Part shown: in pieces, positions 48,342-62,979 of the stretch
Layout: each line of letters begins with the position of its first letter
Numbering within the stretch: the first letter of the stretch is position 1
Assembly: GCF_002813695.1 (NCBI RefSeq)
Contig: NZ_CP017768.1
Coordinates: 1,454,001-1,518,000, forward strand
Source of the DNA: Methanobacterium subterraneum
GTDB taxonomy: Archaea > Methanobacteriota > Methanobacteria > Methanobacteriales > Methanobacteriaceae
Direction: 5' to 3'
Length of the DNA stretch: 64,000 bases
Program-made: the position numbers and the translations under genes
The notes under the pieces: generated by a model
Told to the model about the DNA's origin: nothing
Seen by the model: the letters and a program-made list of their open reading frames with translations, nothing else
Database searches by the model: none

Positions 48342-49532
48342 TTAAAAAGTTATATTTCGATTTATAAACCTTATCACATCTTTTAAGGGCATTTTTAACT
48401 TTTCAGAAATTTTCCGAGCATCTTCATATTCAACAGTGACGTTAACTATTTCTTCTCCGATTTTAGCTACTTTAACCCTGACTTCCAAGGATTGACCCTC
48501 AAAGTCAACCTTAACTGGTACTATCTCCCTGCTGACAATATTCCTGTGGACATAGGGAATTGTTCTAACACCGAGAGTCCCTGTTTCACGGATTATGGTC
48601 TCGGAAAGAATATCAACCAAATTTGACTTGGTTATCACTCTTAAAAGATGTGCAGGTCTATTTTTTTTGGCAATAGTTGGAATAATGGTCACGTCAAGGG
48701 CTCCTTCTTCCATGAGCCGATCCACTGTGTGACCCAACACTTCCCCAGTAACATCATCCAGATTAGTCTCTAAGATGGAGATTTTATCAGTGGGAATGGG
48801 AGAAGTGCCTGAAATAATCCTTAAAACATTTGGAAATTCCAGATCCAACTTTCCAGCCCCGTATGCCACGTTTTTGTTAGTTATCAATGGATAAAAATCA
48901 GTGAATTCATCAACCATATTCACCAGTAAAGCAGCTCCAGTGGGAGTGGTGAGTTCATGGTTCACCGGACCTCCCATTGCCGGCACATTTTTAAGGATTT
49001 CCAGGGTTGCCGGTGCAGGAACGCTGAGATTTCCGTGATCAGTCTTTATTCTACCTCCCCCCAGGGAAGGGGGAAGTCCATAAACTTTCTCTTCACCTAA
49101 GCCTAAATCGTGGAAGGCGAATGATGCACCCATTATATCTGCCACAGCATCAGCTGCCCCCACCTCATGGAAATGGATCTTATCAAGATCCACACCATGA
49201 ACCTGAGATTCTGCAATTCCCAGTGTTTGGAAAACTTTTTTGGCAAAATCTAAAATTGTAGGTGTGATTTTTTCATGCTCAATTTCATTTAATGTTTCCA
49301 TTAAATGGGTGTAAGCTATGGCCTGGTGATCTGAACATTTTACATCAGCAAAGGTAGCAGAAATTCCTGATTTATTAACCAATTCTATATTAACCATTAC
49401 TTTACCAAAATAAGAACCATAATAATCCATGATTTCTGTCACTGCCTCTATATCTGCACCCAAACTTATCAGGGCCCCTATAATCATGTTACCAGATATT
49501 CCTGCCTGTTGTGGATCTATAATTACCACCAT
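48342..49532 (-). CDS. larC: nickel insertion protein LarC (pincer cofactor synthesis)
   Basis: 396 residues. The N-terminal [54 protein letters not shown] and [15 protein letters not shown] segments are LarC-type (DUF111). In bacteria LarC inserts Ni into the pyridinium pincer cofactor. No larB or larE is nearby. AAAGGAGGT is a perfect SD. Probably co-transcribed with queC. Confidence 0.9.
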   Translation of the reverse strand: MVVIIDPQQAGISGNMIIGALISLGADIEAVTEIMDYYGSYFGKVMVNIELVNKSGISATFADVKCSDHQAIAYTHLMETLNEIEHEKITPTILDFAKKVFQTLGIAESQVHGVDLDKIHFHEVGAADAVADIMGASFAFHDLGLGEEKVYGLPPSLGGGRIKTDHGNLSVPAPATLEILKNVPAMGGPVNHELTTPTGAALLVNMVDEFTDFYPLITNKNVAYGAGKLDLEFPNVLRIISGTSPIPTDKISILETNLDDVTGEVLGHTVDRLMEEGALDVTIIPTIAKKNRPAHLLRVITKSNLVDILSETIIRETGTLGVRTIPYVHRNIVSREIVPVKVDFEGQSLEVRVKVAKIGEEIVNVTVEYEDARKISEKLKMPLKDVIRFINRNITF

Positions 49533-49689
49533 GAATTTACCTCCTTTACCTTTGAACAGTGAACTAACGTTGAATACTATGTTTTATCCTAGAAAGTACT
49601 GTTTTAAAGTGAATCTATGCCCTAATTTCATCCATCCTATAATCTTTTATATCCCTTGGTTATCATTATTTTTGTGTTTTCTGGGAAAT

Positions 49690-49758
49690 TTTATATAATT
49701 GGTTAACATCTATAATAAATTGACTCAAAAACGAGTTTGACTCACAACTATGAGGTGA
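49690..49758 (+). promoter_or_regulatory. hsp20 promoter with duplicated TGACTCA operator
   Basis: TATA-like TTTATATAAT (49690-49699) is followed by two TGACTCA copies at 49721-49727 and 49738-49744, 17 bases apart, straddling the expected transcription start. ACTC and GAGT also form a small inverted repeat between them. The layout suits a heat-shock repressor site. GAGGTGA (49752-49758) is the SD. Confidence 0.6.
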
Positions 49759-49763
49759 AATAA

Positions 49764-50207
49764 ATGAAAAGGAAAAGGACTATTTTAGATAAAAAGGGAT
49801 TTGTTGAGAAGATGATGGAAGATACCGCCAAGGCCATTGACGGTATCAGCAAAGACATCGGCAAATCTGTTATTGACTACACTTTCGTCCCAGGGAAAGA
49901 TATCCTTGAAACAGACGATAGTGTAATTGTTCATGTGGATCTACCAGGTATAAAGAAGGAAGACATTGATCTGGATGTTACTGAAACCAGGGTCCGTATT
50001 AAGGCAGATTTTGACATAACCCAGGAAATTAACCGTGGACGCCACCTGACTCTTCATGATCGAAAATCGGGAGTTATTAGAAGAACTGTTAGACTTCCTA
50101 AAAAGGTTATCCCCCAGGATGCTGAGGCAGAATTCGAAAATGGCGTTCTAAAGGTTGAAATCCCGAAACAGGAAAAAACTGAGAGTTTCAAGGTTGAAAT
50201 TAAATAA
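49764..50207 (+). CDS. Hsp20/alpha-crystallin family small heat shock protein
   Basis: 147 residues. The alpha-crystallin domain (about 55-145) has [20 protein letters not shown] and the [13 protein letters not shown] plus [12 protein letters not shown] signatures. It binds unfolding proteins in large oligomers. The promoter carries a doubled operator. A GC-rich-stem terminator follows. Confidence 0.93.
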   Translation: MKRKRTILDKKGFVEKMMEDTAKAIDGISKDIGKSVIDYTFVPGKDILETDDSVIVHVDLPGIKKEDIDLDVTETRVRIKADFDITQEINRGRHLTLHDRKSGVIRRTVRLPKKVIPQDAEAEFENGVLKVEIPKQEKTESFKVEIK

Positions 50208-50222
50208 TAGGCCATTGCCTAT
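50207..50222 (+). terminator. hsp20 terminator
   Basis: ATAGGC-CATT-GCCTAT forms a 6-bp hairpin at the stop codon, followed by two T-runs (TTTTCC and TTTTTTT). Confidence 0.6.
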
Positions 50223-50345
50223 TTTCCTTTTTTTAAATCCTTATTTTCCTTTTTTTAAATAAATACTATCTTAAAATGCCCATTACTGCATGAAATGGTA
50301 CTGAATTGAATTTGAAATCAAAAAAAGTAATTTTTATCCCATTAT

Positions 50346-50513
50346 TCATTTGCGGGGTAGATCTACTATGTGGAATGTGTAGTAACGGCTGAATCCACAT
50401 TCACGGCAACGTATTTTTATGTCAAATTCATCCACTTCAATATCAGGGATGGTAGCATCTCCACAGTTATAACAATTAGCCCCCTTTTCCAGCTTCCATT
50501 TTTTAACTGGCAT
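50346..50513 (-). CDS. small zinc-ribbon protein
   Basis: 55 residues from the ATG at 50513; the longer open frame lies within the upstream gene. Two Cys pairs, NCYNCGDATIP and IRCRECGFSR, make a zinc ribbon. The ATG overlaps the stop of the upstream PII-like gene (TGATG), so translation is coupled. Its ribbon resembles that at the end of the upstream protein. Confidence 0.7.
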   Translation of the reverse strand: MPVKKWKLEKGANCYNCGDATIPDIEVDEFDIKIRCRECGFSRYYTFHIVDLPRK

Positions 50514-51019
50514 CAGTTTCCCTCCTTTTCCACACCTTTTATGAGGTAATAACGGGCTGCACCACAATTGGTACACCATATCTTAGCCTTGTTCATGTCA
50601 ATTCTTATTCTTTGAACTGAGTTTTCACCACAATAGAAACATGGGACTTCTTTCTCAAGTAACCATGTTTCAGCCCTTTCTTTTTCCAGATTTTTATTAT
50701 TGACTATGATTCTGCGAATAGGAACTTCTAAAATAGTATATTTTTCACCTTCCAGTGTTTGCATTACTGATTCTACTATTTTATCTGTTTTATCCTCTTC
50801 CACCACACTACAGACCAGCACCGCGTCAGTGGCATAGTCCTGGATAAGACCAATGGCTGACTTAGGGTCTTCTTTAATGGAGAACCCTTTCCAATCCTGT
50901 GGAGACATCCCTTTATATTCCAGGATATAAAATCCCGTGATTCCAGCTTCAACCAGGGCATTCATAGCTTTACCCAGGTTTTCTATCTCTACAAAAACTC
51001 TTAGATGGACTTTCAACAT
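50513..51019 (-). CDS. PII-like domain protein (MJ1244/Nit_Regul_Hom type) with C-terminal zinc ribbon
   Basis: 168 residues. The N-terminal ferredoxin-like domain (about 1-115: [55 protein letters not shown]) resembles the uncharacterised PII homologues of methanogens. The C-terminus carries [14 protein letters not shown] and [11 protein letters not shown], a zinc ribbon. GGGGGTG precedes the ATG. Role unknown, presumably ligand sensing; coupled to the following small ribbon protein. Confidence 0.7.
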   Translation of the reverse strand: MLKVHLRVFVEIENLGKAMNALVEAGITGFYILEYKGMSPQDWKGFSIKEDPKSAIGLIQDYATDAVLVCSVVEEDKTDKIVESVMQTLEGEKYTILEVPIRRIIVNNKNLEKERAETWLLEKEVPCFYCGENSVQRIRIDMNKAKIWCTNCGAARYYLIKGVEKEGN

Positions 51020-51356
51020 AACACCCCCAAATATATTGATAACAATGTTTAAACGATCATTAATCGATTGTATCCTATTAAGGCCCTAATATATTCCACA
51101 TTCCCATTTCATTAATTCTTTCTCCACTGTTATTTATGTCATCATATTCTAAATAATATTCGTTTTTTTTTTGATATTTCAAAAAGATATTTTATTTACC
51201 AGAATGATTAGACCTTATGACAATCCACAAGAATGTAAGTTGAAGTTACAAATATTAGAAGAATTGCTAGTGGACTACCCAGTATAATAATAAATTATTA
51301 TATAGAGTAGAATATTAAGGACAATAATTATTTTATTATTGATTAAAGGTGTTTTA
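51020..51356. other. intergenic region with a tiny ORF
   Basis: 337 bases, AT-rich, between divergent genes. It contains the possible 27-residue ORF at 51204-51287; the remainder shows promoter-like AT-rich DNA only. Confidence 0.4.
51204..51287 (+). CDS. possible 27-residue ORF
   Basis: Frame reads MIRPYDNPQECKLKLQILEE, then LLVDYPV and stop. The sequence is protein-like with a charged helix, but no SD is seen and there is no recognised family. It could be a microprotein or the start of a decayed gene. Confidence 0.3.
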   Translation: MIRPYDNPQECKLKLQILEELLVDYPV

Positions 51357-51803
51357 ATGAGAGATAATAACGTATCTGGCTCGATTTATGACTTTATGAG
51401 GGCAGCAGGGGTGGAAGTACCACAACTGGTGGAAGCGGGATTGGAACTTCTGGCCGGCGTAGAAAAGACTAGAGAACTTGAAATAAAACTGGAAAGTCAG
51501 ATCCGAAAATCATTGAAAGATATTAATGTTATAGTACTGATTGTGGCTGGTATTCGTGTTGAAGAAGATCTGCTTCATCACCGGATTGAGGGTGTGGACG
51601 TGGATGATGATCCGGCCTACCTCTACTCAGATGAAGTTCTAGGGATGGCTATTGCTAATCAGATTGCGGGTACCAAGGCTATCTTCAACTTTAAAAGGTA
51701 TGATGAAGCAAAACCAGGAATCATTGGGACACTAGGGCCTATGCTGGATGATGTTTTCGCAGGTCTGGTTGCTGGTTGCATGTCCAAAATCTTCGAGGAA
51801 TGA
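51357..51803 (+). CDS. cobZ: alpha-ribazole phosphatase CobZ (phosphatidylglycerophosphatase A-like)
   Basis: 148 residues from the ATG at 51357, with AAAGGTG upstream; an in-frame TTG at 51339 is not needed. The fold belongs to the phosphatidylglycerophosphatase A family ([41 protein letters not shown]). In methanogens this family member is CobZ, which removes phosphate from alpha-ribazole-5'-phosphate in cobamide synthesis. Position three bases before cobS supports this over a lipid role. Confidence 0.85.
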   Translation: MRDNNVSGSIYDFMRAAGVEVPQLVEAGLELLAGVEKTRELEIKLESQIRKSLKDINVIVLIVAGIRVEEDLLHHRIEGVDVDDDPAYLYSDEVLGMAIANQIAGTKAIFNFKRYDEAKPGIIGTLGPMLDDVFAGLVAGCMSKIFEE

Positions 51804-51806
51804 AAA

Positions 51807-52625
51807 ATGTCCCGAAAAAGTTACCCGGAAAAGGTTCCACTTTCTGATGTGGGAAAAGAACCTGATAAACCCCCCAGTGGTGGGTATGGTTTTCTGGGAC
51901 TGGTATCCTTCTCCACCATACTACCCCTAAATATTCACAGCACCATCCCAGAAATGGCAAAGTTCACTTTTATCTGGCCAATAATTGGAGCTTTCATTGG
52001 AATTATTACAGGAGGCTTTGGCTGGTTACTAACCCATCAACTACATCTATCTCCACTCTTATCTGCAGCACTGATTTACAGTTTGGCCATTAGTTTCACT
52101 GGCTTCCATCACCTGGATGGTCTGGTTGACTTTGGTGATGGCCTCATGGCCCACGGAGACCCAAAAAGAAAGATAGAAATCATGCGAGATAAAAGGATCG
52201 GTACCGGTGGTCTGGCCATGCTTTTAATGGTTTCCCTGGTAACAGTTACATCCATTGCCTCCTTAAATGCAGTTTATATACTGCCTGCTTTTTTCGTGTC
52301 GGAAGTAGCTGCTAAACTCAGCCTGATAAGTTGTGCAACCTTTTCCGAACCACTGGCGGACGGTACTGGCCAGTACTTCATCCACAATATGGACTGGAAG
52401 CTTCTCACTGGATCAGTAGCCTTAACCATTATTCTGGGATTTTTAGCCTTCAACTACACCGGCATCATTGGGATAGTAGGGGGTCTTACTTCAGGGTTAT
52501 TAATGGTCCTCATCACGAGAAGGAATTTTAAACAGACAAATGGAGATATTTTAGGTGCATCAAATGAGATAGGTAGGATGTTATCCCTCCTATTCATGAT
52601 TATATTCATTTCATGGAGTGTTTAA
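51807..52625 (+). CDS. cobS: adenosylcobinamide-GDP ribazoletransferase
   Basis: 272 residues and several transmembrane helices. The signature GFHHLDGLVDFGDGLMAHGDPKRKIEIMRDKRIGTGG block (about 95-130) is the CobS active site region. It joins alpha-ribazole to adenosylcobinamide-GDP, the last assembly step of cobamide, needed for methyltransferases of methanogenesis. Follows cobZ by three bases and abuts the methyltransferase gene. Confidence 0.95.
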   Translation: MSRKSYPEKVPLSDVGKEPDKPPSGGYGFLGLVSFSTILPLNIHSTIPEMAKFTFIWPIIGAFIGIITGGFGWLLTHQLHLSPLLSAALIYSLAISFTGFHHLDGLVDFGDGLMAHGDPKRKIEIMRDKRIGTGGLAMLLMVSLVTVTSIASLNAVYILPAFFVSEVAAKLSLISCATFSEPLADGTGQYFIHNMDWKLLTGSVALTIILGFLAFNYTGIIGIVGGLTSGLLMVLITRRNFKQTNGDILGASNEIGRMLSLLFMIIFISWSV

Positions 52626-53165
52626 ATGGAAGTTAAAGTTTTACGATTAGATCATCGCTGGCAACGTGATGCACGGATCACCACACATGTGTGCCTCACT
52701 GCCCGGGCACTGGGAGCTTCGGGAGTGTTTTTAAGTGGAGATCATGATAAAAAGTTAATTGAAAATGTTCGGGACGTAGTTAAGCGCTGGGGTGGAGATT
52801 TCAAGGTAGAATACCGTAAGGGTTGGGAAAATCTCTTGGATGAATGGAAAAATAATGGGGGAGAAATTATTCATCTAACCATGTATGGTGAACCGGTGCA
52901 GGATGTTACTCCTAAAATAAGAAGATCCCCCAAGGATAAACTGGTAGTGGTGGGCGGTTCAAGAGTTCCCAGTAAAGTATACCAGGAAGCAGACTGGAAT
53001 GTTTCGGTGACCACCCAGCCCCATTCTGAGGTTTCATCACTGGCCATATTCCTTCATATGTTACATAAAGGAAAGGAACTGGATTTGGAATTTGAAGAGG
53101 GAGATATGAAGATTATACCCTCAGTTAAGGGCAAAAATGTTCTTATAAAAGATAGGGATGAATAA
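52626..53165 (+). CDS. tRNA (cytidine(56)-2'-O)-methyltransferase, aTrm56-type
   Basis: 179 residues of SPOUT type. VLRLDHRWQRDARITTHVCL is the N-terminal signature, and LTMYGEPVQD and VVVGGSRVPSKVYQEADWNV form the trefoil-knot SAM site. It methylates C56 of the tRNA T-loop, an archaea-specific change. It directly follows the cobS stop, so it is in the same operon. Confidence 0.92.
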   Translation: MEVKVLRLDHRWQRDARITTHVCLTARALGASGVFLSGDHDKKLIENVRDVVKRWGGDFKVEYRKGWENLLDEWKNNGGEIIHLTMYGEPVQDVTPKIRRSPKDKLVVVGGSRVPSKVYQEADWNVSVTTQPHSEVSSLAIFLHMLHKGKELDLEFEEGDMKIIPSVKGKNVLIKDRDE

Positions 53166-53218
53166 TAAAGGATAAGAGGTTCATGTCCCCGCTTTTCGAT
53201 TACTGAACAGGATTTTTC

Positions 53219-54268
53219 CTAAACAATTTTGATTCTGATTATTCTGTCATCCCCACTCTGAGGTACTCCCCGACCATCCCGATTGGAAGTGGCGATGTAA
53301 AGGTATCCATTGTGTTCAACCACCTCCCTTATTCTTCCCAGCTGGGTGAAAGTAGCCTTCTCCCCAGTTATACTTTTCCCATCACCAGATAGGGCGATTT
53401 TTCTTAATTGAGAGCCTCTGAGACCAGCCACGTAAAGGGCACCCTGATAATAGGCAATCCCTGAAGGAGCGAGAGTCAGTTCCGTGTAAGCCCTCAAGGG
53501 CATTATATAACCTGTTGCCGTGTTATTACCTTCATAGGTGGGCCATCCATAGTTCCCTCCCCTGGTTATGATGTTGATCTCATCATTTTTACTCTGCCCG
53601 TGTTCAGAGGCGTACATTATCCCCGTGGGACTCCAGGTTATTCCCTGAGGATTCCGGTGGCCGTAACTGTAAACATAGTTACCAAATGGATTATCAGCAG
53701 GTATTGAACCGTCGGTGTTGAGGCGTAATATCTTACCGGCCAGTGAACTGGTATCCTGAGCCAAGCCAGGATTGGCAGAGTCACCAGTAGTTGCATAAAG
53801 CTTCCCATCCGGTCCGAACTTCAATCTTCCCCCGTCATGAATAGCTGCCCCTGGGATATTATCCAGAATAACAGTTTCATTGATAATTTGCTCTCCTTCT
53901 AAGTTATAACGAGATATGCGGTTGTAGTCACCAAGTGAATAGTAGACATAGATGTGATGGTTTAAATTAAAGTTAGGGTCCACTGCGATTCCCAGAAAAC
54001 CAGATTCACTATTATGAGTTACATTTACCTGCCCCAAAGTTTTAACTGTCTTTCCATCCAATATACTTAATTTTCCGCCCCTTTGGGTGAAAATCATACG
54101 ATCATCAGGTAGAAAGTCTAGAGCCCAGGGTACTTCCAGGTTTTCAGCCATTAGCTGTGAACTGTAACCAGTTTCATTAATGTCTTTAGGAATAAATAAA
54201 ACAAAAATAGCAACAATTCCCACAATAATCAATGGAATTATGGCTATGGCCAGTATTTTGATCCTCAT
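53219..54268 (-). CDS. PQQ-dependent sugar dehydrogenase-like beta-propeller protein
   Basis: 349 residues. An N-terminal membrane anchor (IKILAIAIIPLIIVGIVAIFVLF) is followed by a six-bladed beta propeller (glucose/sorbosone dehydrogenase family): WALDFLPDDRMIFTQRGG, HDGGRLKFGPDGKLYATTGD and YGHRNPQGITWSP, which include the conserved His and Arg of the soluble sugar dehydrogenase site. Likely faces the outside. Whether a methanogen makes PQQ is doubtful, so function is uncertain. GGGGTG precedes the ATG. Confidence 0.85.
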   Translation of the reverse strand: MRIKILAIAIIPLIIVGIVAIFVLFIPKDINETGYSSQLMAENLEVPWALDFLPDDRMIFTQRGGKLSILDGKTVKTLGQVNVTHNSESGFLGIAVDPNFNLNHHIYVYYSLGDYNRISRYNLEGEQIINETVILDNIPGAAIHDGGRLKFGPDGKLYATTGDSANPGLAQDTSSLAGKILRLNTDGSIPADNPFGNYVYSYGHRNPQGITWSPTGIMYASEHGQSKNDEINIITRGGNYGWPTYEGNNTATGYIMPLRAYTELTLAPSGIAYYQGALYVAGLRGSQLRKIALSGDGKSITGEKATFTQLGRIREVVEHNGYLYIATSNRDGRGVPQSGDDRIIRIKIV

Positions 54269-54423
54269 ATCTTACACCCCCGATTTATTTTTATGTCCAT
54301 AAAGTAAGATGAATTTATTGAAAATCTTTCAGTTGTAGACATAGAATTTAGATCTGGAAACTAATCCCGATAATCGATCACTTATTGCAATCTTTAAAAA
54401 ATGGAACTGGTTTGGTGTAAAAT

Positions 54424-55059
54424 ATGATAGAATTAGTCGATCACTTACTGTTACAGGAAAAACTCACCCTGATCAGAAGGGAAGGAATAGATGGCATCCA
54501 TTTCCGAGGTGGAATAATCGAAATAGGACGCTGGTTAGCCTATGAACTAAGCAACACTCTGGAAAAAGAGGATGTAACTGTGCAAACTCCTTTAGGAATT
54601 GCAAAAGGAATGCGGATAAAGGATAAAAATGATATTGTAGTGGTGAGTGTCTTAAGGGCAGCAATCCCCCTGGTTGAGGGGATTATGAGGGTTTTCAGGA
54701 ATGCCCAGTATGGTGTGGTGGGTGCCTCCCGGAATGATGAACCTCCATTCCCAGTGGAGGTGGGATACTTCAAGCTTCCTCCTGTGGATGATAAAATATT
54801 GGTGATAGCTGATCCAATGCTGGCCACTGGAAACACCATGAACGCCATTTTAGACCGGATCCATGAGAAGGGAACTCCCCGTAGAGTGGTGCTACTCAAT
54901 ATAATTGCATCCAGAACAGGTATAGAAAGAGTAGAGAGAGAACACCCGGATGTGGAGATATACACCTGTGCAGTGGACGAAGAACTCAACCAGGATGGTT
55001 ACATCGTTCCAGGATTGGGTGATGCAGGGGACAAGGCTTTTGGAAAGCCAGGACCCTGA
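54424..55059 (+). CDS. upp: uracil phosphoribosyltransferase
   Basis: 211 residues. The PRPP-binding loop is VIADPMLATGNTMNAIL (about 127-143), and the uracil site is DGYIVPGLGDAGDKAFG near the C-terminus. It salvages uracil to UMP. GGTG lies upstream of the ATG. Single gene, divergent from the sugar dehydrogenase-like gene. Confidence 0.95.
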   Translation: MIELVDHLLLQEKLTLIRREGIDGIHFRGGIIEIGRWLAYELSNTLEKEDVTVQTPLGIAKGMRIKDKNDIVVVSVLRAAIPLVEGIMRVFRNAQYGVVGASRNDEPPFPVEVGYFKLPPVDDKILVIADPMLATGNTMNAILDRIHEKGTPRRVVLLNIIASRTGIERVEREHPDVEIYTCAVDEELNQDGYIVPGLGDAGDKAFGKPGP

Positions 55060-55223
55060 AAAAGCAAATTAATATTGCAAAAAAAGTATTTTTTTTGTTT
55101 CTTTTTTTAAAGACTAACCTTTTAAAACCTGAGCCTAAAAAAACCACATTATAAAGGAAAACAGTAATGGAAAGGAAATAACCTTTTCCATAAGGTTGTC
55201 TATTTAGTACCCATGTTTAATTT

Positions 55224-55727
55224 CTAATAAATGGATTTTCCATGGGCTACCGCCACTATTCCTGGAAAATCCCTCACTGTTAGACAGTGCAGGGCTTCCA
55301 TACCCTCTTCAGGGAATGCAACCACCTTCGAGGAAGTCATTTTACTGGTGAGGAGGGCGGCTGCTGGGGGTGTTACCACAAAAACAGATTTATTTTTTTC
55401 CAATGCCTTTACTGTTTCTGGAGATAGTTCTCCCTTTCCAATGTGCATTTTCACTCCTGCGTCAGATAGTGGTGCAATACTAGTTTCTATTTCTGTTTTG
55501 TTGCTGCTGGTTGGTGCTATTCCTGCCGGGCTTACTGCAGTGTGGAAGATCACCGCACCTTTAACATCCACCGGGCTCGTGCCACATTTTAAGAGTTTCA
55601 CCATGCGAGGTAAAGCTGCATCTCGACCTGTGAGAATGTTACCCTTGAGAGTGATACGATCCCCCACTTGTAACTCCATAATGTCCAAATCAGTAATAGG
55701 AGTGTTTATTTCTTTAATATTTCCCAT
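55224..55727 (-). CDS. fumarate hydratase class I beta subunit
   Basis: 167 residues, slightly short for this subunit. The swivelling beta domain is recognisable: LQVGDRITLKGNILTGRDAALPRM, GAVIFHTAVSPAG, GKGELSPETVKAL and VTPPAAALLTSKM. It completes the active site of a separate-subunit fumarase with an alpha subunit; the only alpha-like gene in the window is at 3160. It begins one base after the mfnA stop, in the same operon. Confidence 0.9.
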   Translation of the reverse strand: MGNIKEINTPITDLDIMELQVGDRITLKGNILTGRDAALPRMVKLLKCGTSPVDVKGAVIFHTAVSPAGIAPTSSNKTEIETSIAPLSDAGVKMHIGKGELSPETVKALEKNKSVFVVTPPAAALLTSKMTSSKVVAFPEEGMEALHCLTVRDFPGIVAVAHGKSIY

Positions 55728-55728
55728 T

Positions 55729-56889
55729 TTAGTTAATCCCCTTGATTGTTCGAAGATCTTCTAAAAAGGAATCAATATGTTCTTCTTTCAGGTGAGGCAT
55801 TACAATGACCCTTATGGCCTGAGGGTAAGATGCCAGTGATACTGCCCAACCTTTAGCCTCCAGTCTTCGGGCAATTTCTTTTACTGGAATGTCAGGTGAA
55901 TAAAAAGGAACAATGTTCAGTTCAGGTTCTGTTACCAGTTCAAATCCTGCTTCTTTAACACCTTCAGCCAATTTATAAGTGATCTCCATACATGAGGTGG
56001 CAACTTCCCGATACCCTTCCTTTCCCAGATGTTTTAAGAGGGCCCAGGTAGCTGCTGTGGCTGCCCCAGTGCGGGTGCCTACTATGGTTGACTGGAGATC
56101 CTCGGTAAGGTATGGCGTTTCAATGGCCATTGCCTCCAGGTATTTTCGCTCTCTGAAAAGAATACCACCGGTAGGGATAGGAGCTAGACCCATTTTATGA
56201 GGATCTATAGTTATAGAAGAGACCCCTGGGAGAGTGAAATCAAATTCAGGTAAGTCATATCCGGCTTCTTTGAGGAAAGGTATGCTGTAACCTCCAAAGG
56301 CAGCGTCCACATGCAGGTAGATATCTTTTTCCATGCAAATCTTGGAAATATCTTCGATTGGATCAATTTTTCCAAGTTCCGTGGTTCCAGCCACCCCCAC
56401 AATGGCTACTGTATTATCAGATATCAGTTTTTCCACTGAGGATAAATCCATCCGATAATTCTCATCCAATTCTGCCATCTTCAAATCAAGACATAACATG
56501 TCTGCTGCTTTTTTGAAGGAGAAATGTGCAGATCTGGGAACTATTATCTCCGGATCTTTAATTCTTCTCATGTTTCGGGCGGCTCTCATAGCCATGAGGT
56601 TAGCTTCGGTTCCCCCGGTGATGATATGACCATGGACATTATTTTTTCCCAGTAATCCACCAAGCATGGTGATGACTTCATCTTCCATGGCTTTGGTTCC
56701 TGGGAAAAGTCCTGGATCTCCCAGGTTTGATTCTAAGAACATGGAATAGGCCCTGATTCCAACTGGGTGGGGGCAGGTGCACATTGATCCCAGTATTCTG
56801 CCTGAACGATGGGTGAGATCTTTTTCTTTGTATTTCCTGAGCATTTGGTATATTTGCTCTTTGGGTATTCCCTTGTCTTCCATTTCCAT
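55729..56889 (-). CDS. mfnA: tyrosine decarboxylase/aspartate 1-decarboxylase
   Basis: 386 residues, or 384 from the second ATG at 56883. PLP-dependent group II decarboxylase: HVDAAFGGY, then SITIDPHKMGLAPIPTGG where the Lys binds PLP. MfnA makes tyramine for methanofuran and in some species beta-alanine for CoA. The operon with fumarase beta is noteworthy. Confidence 0.93.
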   Translation of the reverse strand: MEMEDKGIPKEQIYQMLRKYKEKDLTHRSGRILGSMCTCPHPVGIRAYSMFLESNLGDPGLFPGTKAMEDEVITMLGGLLGKNNVHGHIITGGTEANLMAMRAARNMRRIKDPEIIVPRSAHFSFKKAADMLCLDLKMAELDENYRMDLSSVEKLISDNTVAIVGVAGTTELGKIDPIEDISKICMEKDIYLHVDAAFGGYSIPFLKEAGYDLPEFDFTLPGVSSITIDPHKMGLAPIPTGGILFRERKYLEAMAIETPYLTEDLQSTIVGTRTGAATAATWALLKHLGKEGYREVATSCMEITYKLAEGVKEAGFELVTEPELNIVPFYSPDIPVKEIARRLEAKGWAVSLASYPQAIRVIVMPHLKEEHIDSFLEDLRTIKGIN

Positions 56890-56955
56890 CCCTTAAAAAA
56901 ATAATATAATTTTAAAATGAGTAATGGTTTTAAAATAAAAAAAATGAAGATTTTT

Positions 56956-59253
<2,298 letters not shown>

Positions 59254-59296
59254 ACCCCACTTAGGACTTTATTGACATTTATTGGTTTAATAGTAT

Positions 59297-59779
59297 TTAT
59301 TTGACTAATTCTGCCCCTTCATCAATGATTATCCTACAGGACACTGGGAATTTCATAGCTGCTCTTCTGAGAGCATCTTTAGCATCAATGAAATTCTTTT
59401 TATTGGTTCGTATGGTTAAAACCTTTTGATTTGCTTTCACCAGAGCTACTGAGCTTACTGGTTTTCCGAAAGCTTTTCTCATACCGTCCTGTACACGGTC
59501 TGCACCGGCACCAGTAGCCATTGGGTTTTCCCTGACAATGTGGTGTGGGTAAACCCTTATCTTCAAGTGGTAACCCATCCTACCTGATTTTCGCTGCATG
59601 TATCGGTTGGTAGCTATCCTGGCAGCTTCCAGAGCATTGTGAGATAATTGGGCTTTTTCTTTAAGAGCCAAGCTCACTGTTATAGGGAATTCCCCAGAGA
59701 GGTTTCCCATGTCATATTGAACAATTCTGGAGCCGGGAATTTTACGTATATAATCTTTTCTAGTATATGCTCTTACCAT
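59297..59779 (-). CDS. rpl10e: 50S ribosomal protein L10e (L16 equivalent)
   Basis: 160 residues. [46 protein letters not shown] and [21 protein letters not shown] are the standard L10e/uL16 core. AAGGAGGAATAATAG precedes the ATG. Located close to the peptidyl transferase centre and A-site tRNA. Same strand as ppsA, 43 bases upstream of it. Confidence 0.97.
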   Translation of the reverse strand: MVRAYTRKDYIRKIPGSRIVQYDMGNLSGEFPITVSLALKEKAQLSHNALEAARIATNRYMQRKSGRMGYHLKIRVYPHHIVRENPMATGAGADRVQDGMRKAFGKPVSSVALVKANQKVLTIRTNKKNFIDAKDALRRAAMKFPVSCRIIIDEGAELVK

Positions 59780-61045
<1,266 letters not shown>

Positions 61046-61127
61046 CATGATTAGTTGTTTGGATAGTATAGAAATTCTATTAGTTGTTGGACTGGAGGAG
61101 GAATGTCAGTTATCCAAAGGTTAAATC

Positions 61128-61349
61128 ATGAAGATCAAAGCCACCATAACTTTCAATTATCATAACCATGAACAGGCAGAGGTTGCTTACCAATCTTTAC
61201 TGCCTGATAACATTGGTTTTTTAGAATCATATCAGGATCATGAGTCTCTGGTCTGTAATTTAAAAGGAAGCTCGCTTAAGACTATTCTCTCCACTGCAGA
61301 TGACCTTATATTTTCGGAGATGTTGGTTGAAAAAATATTGGAAATTTAA
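61128..61349 (+). CDS. pcc1: KEOPS complex subunit Pcc1
   Basis: 73 residues, the small dimeric KEOPS subunit. KIKATITFNYHNHEQAEVAYQSLLPD and LKGSSLKTILSTADDLIFSEML match the Pcc1 fold. KEOPS makes the t6A modification at position 37 of ANN-decoding tRNAs. It lies between cooC and serS on the same strand. Confidence 0.88.
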   Translation: MKIKATITFNYHNHEQAEVAYQSLLPDNIGFLESYQDHESLVCNLKGSSLKTILSTADDLIFSEMLVEKILEI

Positions 61350-61407
61350 TTAAAAAAGAATTAAAAAAAAATAAAAAAGCCATTCTAACCATAAGGATGT
61401 TATAAAA

Positions 61408-62964
<1,557 letters not shown>

Positions 62965-62979
62965 AAACTCATGTGAGAG

